Assembly: GCA_900708905.1 (NCBI GenBank) | Contig: CAADRB010000031.1 | Span: 874,061 to 938,060 of the forward strand | DNA: 64,000 nt | Direction of reading: 5' to 3' | Source: Hymenolepis diminuta | Lineage: Eukaryota; Platyhelminthes; Cestoda; Cyclophyllidea; Hymenolepididae | Made by a program: the position numbers and the translations under genes | Notes under the pieces: model-generated | The model's input: the letters and a program-made list of their open reading frames with translations, nothing else | The model's database searches: none | Told to the model about the DNA's origin: nothing | Shown: positions 60,501 through 64,000 of the stretch, piece by piece | Numbering within the stretch: the stretch's first letter is position 1 | How the letters are laid out: every line of letters begins with the position of its first letter

Positions 60501-63500
60501 ATCATTTGATGAACTCCCCTTGGAACGCGGCAACTTAAGTAAATTTGATTTGTCCTAACTATTTCGTTATCCAACTTAATCATTTGTAATAGGTTCAATG
60601 TACCACTATAAAAGTGCTCCCCGTGGGTCTTTAAATCTCCCGTAAGTCGTTACTAATACGAAACAGTAAGAGGCAACAACATACATTTGCACAGAGGGAA
60701 GGAACACTGGAATCTTTATGATGAAAAAATAACATTCTATTAATCCCCTTGTTTTTCAGAATTAATAGCGTGGTTACACATCCACATCACTGGAATCCAT
60801 CGACGAGCATTGATTAGACATACACTTTGACTGGTGTGCCACTAATTCCATTACAGTTTAGAACAACTATTTCATCGCTGACGGCCGCCTGTGACCTTTA
60901 GCAGTAGTAGTGTGAATTCGTGATTATTTTCTTGTCTAACCCATCAAATCAACATTTTTGACAGTTACCCAGTTCCAGGTTGTTACATCCTATTCGGCAA
61001 TTGTGTTACAAGGTATCCCAGAAGGCTTCTTTTCTGCTCATTGATTGCGTTATCTAACGGCGTTTGGAATGGCTTGCAATATTTTTTCCTATGGGGAGTA
61101 GATAACCACTGAAATTATTTTTTTAAATAAAACGGGGTAATCATTTACTGGTGTCAATGGGATCGTTGATGGCCATAATAACTTTGTCCCTAGGTGGAAT
61201 ATTTCCAAATGATGCCAGTGAGGGCACTCTCTCCAAACCCGGCGAAGTGACTTCATTCATGGGTTCAGTAATTGAAGAGGAAATCGTCTTCACCTCCCCG
61301 TTGAGAAATATGTATGAACAGAGGTAGCCCTTCAAACAGAGGTAAACTGCAATCATGCGTTGAATGCTCTCCAACTGATTAAAAGGCAGAGCGGTGTATG
61401 GTGGGATATTCTGTGAAATGGACGACGATGGAGCATGTGAATTCTCACTGGTGGAAGCGGAGTTGGCAGACGGAGAGGATAGGGTCTCCTCTGAATGGTT
61501 TGAAAAGAGTTTGAGAGCATCTTCAACATGAGAGAAGAGAAAAGCAGTGTTTTCGAGGAGTTTAGAAGGATCCAACTTCTGAGCCCGATAGCGACACAAC
61601 TCAAACTCGAAAATGTCGCCGAAATCTGGCTCAGTCTGTTAAAGAGGAAGACAGGGAATCACTCAACCACCCATATACTATTACGAATAGTTTAGTACCA
61701 CATTAAAGCTCACCAAGTAGAGATCACATAAGATGTTACGAGACTCAAGAAATGCTGCTTCAAGATGCTGGAGTTGATTCTCTGTTAATTGGCATTTCCT
61801 AGAAGCATCGCGAGTAACAAGAACTAACAGAAATAGAACTAGGTTGAGGGTAGCGACACGTACACGAGAAGCTAAATGGGTAAAAAGGAAATATGAGTAA
61901 TTACGTTTAGATTAATACAGAACAGTATTTTTATTGTAAATTTTAATTACAGTGGAACTAATTTAGTTTAATAAATGTTTTACATAAATATGCCCTAGCT
62001 ATATGAATATAAATTACAGATAAAAGGATATCTTTGACTATCAAAAAACTTATTTCATAGGGAAGAATGGCATTCATCTCTAATTCCTAGATGGTAATGC
62101 CTCTATACCAAAACCTGTTGAGATTTTAACAATTCGCTTCCCTACATGTTCGGATGGTTTCATTAATTTGAAACGAGTAATCGAAGATGCCTGTGCGATT
62201 TGTAACCGCATGCATATCAAGCTATTGTTCATATATTTTTATAAATTAAAAACGATTCAATATAAAATTCCACTCCCACCACTTAGCTAGTACTGTAATA
62301 CCATGATTGCGGAAGGATCTATTAGGCAAATAAGAGTAAATTCACCACAAAATCTCATTGTGAAGAGTTTACACCCGGAAACGTCTGCTTTTAGCTTTTA
62401 AGAGTCTTTGCGTCTGACCAATCCAGCGTTTGATGCCATAATCACGGTATAATTGACAGATCAAGGTTCAGGTTGGTTCCTATTTATACAGAAACACAGT
62501 TTCTATGGTTCACAGACGGTGAATCCTTTGCGGATGTATACTTTAAGATTAATGGAACACATCCCGTGAGATAAACTACTAAACCGACTAATAACGAGAG
62601 CTAGTTAATCATAGGTACTTAAGTATACACTAGGTCGAGACGTAGTTTTTCAGAATAAATTAAAAACATTTAACTCTAAAATATTCTCGAAGAGTAATCA
62701 ATAGGGGCTACACCTGATTAGTTCATCATTTAAAGCTATGACCACGAGCCACCAAACAAATAATTCATATTTATAAGAGCCCTGTAACTCAAAATAGATT
62801 TGCTTATTAACAACAAATAGCATTTAAAATTTGAGAATCCAGTTTTTAGTTCATTGATCAAGCCCAAATGGTGCACATCCCGTGATATAAACAACTAACA
62901 AAGTTGATTAATACTGACCTAAAAAAGTAGTTAATCAACTGCACAAAAACATGTTCAACTTCTGTCTTTGATCCACGCATTCGCGAAATATAGGAACGGA
63001 TGAATTGTACACTAATCAAGGGAGATATTGTAAGTTAGGTTTCTTTTCTTTCCATTGATAAAATTTAAAATTAAAGCTAGAAAAAAAGGGTATGTTTGCT
63101 TTCTGTTAGTGTCAAAATAGTAGAGATTAGAGAACTCAATCATTCTCAGTAGTACAAGTAAATGTACTGCCAATGGAAACGAAATTCATGATCTTCTAAT
63201 GAACTTACCCATTTTAACTGCATCGCTAATTATATCCAGTAGCTTCGTTATGAGCATGGAATTGCATGGAGATTCCTGAAAATTAGAGTAGAAGATAAAT
63301 GCAGTAACAGAAAAATTGGTAAAGTTCTATTATTGTTTTTATGATTAAAATCAAAAATATTATTATTAATTATAAAAATGGGAAGCAGTTATCAGTTTTA
63401 AGCTAAGCCCTATGGATATGCAGACCTTGAAGGTTGAATCGTATTTACTACCACACAAAAGCAGTAATTATTTAAAATACATACTGTTTCACATGAGTAA

Positions 63501-63820
63501 TGACAACTCAAATGAGATCATCTTCTGCTTGTTTATACATCGCTACATACCATACACATATCAGAATATCGAATGAATACAAAACCCTTACCCATAGAAT
63601 CTTGTGATTAAATATGTGTGCCAAAATCTATGTGAAATGGGAACATATAAAAAGCCCAAGGATATTTATTACGTGTCTCATCTTTTCAAAGATCAAGGAG
63701 AACCTCCTGATGTCTTATCTCTTGCATTCGATAAAAAATATTACAACAGTAATATAATGAAAATAATTACCTGGGATGGAGTGTGTAGCTGAGCTAAAGC
63801 CAATGTTCCTTCATCCAAAC
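57579..63820 (-). CDS. CLEC16A: CLEC16A/Ema-like protein, C-terminal part (5' end outside the window)
   Basis: Minus exons read, in order: 63820-63771, 63275-63209, 61871-61714, 61635-61149, 60275-60233, 60154-60046, 59973-59714, about 59646-59432 and probably 57688-57579. Phases agree from the first to the seventh. The hallmark is exon 60154-60046 (RYLIISDIQIILLEPSPRRI then GWGVVTFAGFLQ), closely like the CLEC16A segment ending LGWGVVKFAGLLQ; exon 59973-59714 (HTLVTQHLERIRAAKQEKLR) fits the Arg/Lys-rich helix that follows it. CLEC16A works at endosomes and lysosomes in autophagy and mitophagy; its N-terminal FPL domain would lie beyond 64000. The exon at 59.6 kb can be joined by a 28-nt intron (weak donor GTTTCA, acceptor before 59681) or a 67-nt intron (donor GTTAGT at 59713, acceptor before 59646). 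The last exon (end DSVSE and TAG) needs entry phase 1 but the previous exon leaves phase 2, so a missed small exon or another acceptor is likely. Family assignment rests on these motifs alone. Confidence 0.75.
57785..57880 (+). repeat. Possible tRNA-like fragment in a CLEC16A intron
   Basis: GGGTTCGAGACC at about 57834-57845 is a good B box, preceded by a loose A-box-like TAGGCATGTGATACGG. No complete cloverleaf can be folded by eye. A SINE or tRNA pseudogene scrap is possible. Confidence 0.25.
62000..63200. other. Large intron of the CLEC16A-like gene
   Basis: Between exons 63275-63209 and 61871-61714 neither strand shows another coding exon. A phrase GTGATATAAAC/GTGAGATAAAC recurs near 62567 and 62881 (CACATCCCGTGA in both), suggesting a small internal duplication of about 25 bp. 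Confidence 0.35.
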
Positions 63821-64000
63821 CTAAAAGATAGAAAAAAAGGCTACTAGAAAAAAAAGAATTCATAATAAAAGGCCCGTAAAAACTTCAAGATGCATTAGGC
63901 ATGTAATATGTGCTGATTTAAAATACGAACTCAATCTCAAAAGCAAAATCAGACAGATGTAAATATTAACTAAGGCAATTCTGCTATTCTAAATTCCCCC

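Overview
This window is nuclear DNA from an intron-rich, AT-rich eukaryote. The best fit is a parasitic flatworm, most likely a tapeworm (inference). Exons are short with clear GT...AG borders, and some introns are very small (34 and 71 nt). One gene resembles the two-domain fibronectin-III surface antigens of cestode oncospheres (45W/TSOL45/EG95 type). The remainder is dominated by decayed mariner and Ty3/gypsy debris. There are no bacterial operons, rRNA genes or CRISPR arrays. Assembly gaps lie at 8478-8527 and 30367-30541, with single Ns at 3700 and 30775.

Four host genes could be reconstructed by joining exons in phase. (1) A TCF/LEF (pangolin-type) HMG-box factor on +, exons 10908-11055, 11808-12120, 14613-15547 and 15619-16097, 624 residues; the HMG box is intact, but no beta-catenin-binding region or complete C-clamp is visible. 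(2) A Discs-large-like scaffold on -, 32440 down to 26363, with L27, PDZ1 and PDZ2, then a stop codon before any PDZ3, SH3 or guanylate-kinase part; its 5' end is not found. (3) A secreted or surface protein on +, exons 50790-51183, 55053-55463 and 55677-55756, 294 residues, with signal peptide, two FnIII domains and a hydrophobic tail. (4) The C-terminal part of a CLEC16A/Ema-like endolysosomal protein on -, from 63820 down to about 57579, continuing past the right edge. TCF and DLG are convergent (16.1 kb versus 26.4 kb).

Mobile DNA: two related mariner copies (about 3255-4400 and 29840-31115, the second inside a DLG intron) carry the same inactivating lesions. A second mariner lineage sits at about 6360-7460. 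Two Ty3/gypsy derivatives on - (18190-19750 and 39225-40905) have a Gag zinc knuckle followed almost directly by integrase remnants. A third Ty3/gypsy remnant with two recognisable LTRs (51444 to about 53215) lies in the large intron of the FnIII gene. The 34-41 kb block is a nest of LTR-like repeats: a 294-bp solo LTR with a perfect 5-bp target duplication, a second copy inserted into a gypsy fragment, and a roughly 325-bp LTR-like repeat present three times, two of them an almost perfect inverted pair 4.4 kb apart.

The genes show no shared pathway. TCF (Wnt transcription), DLG (polarity scaffold) and CLEC16A (endolysosome/mitophagy) are ordinary animal genes that happen to be neighbours. 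The most unusual host features are the PDZ-only DLG and the TCF without a visible beta-catenin-binding region.
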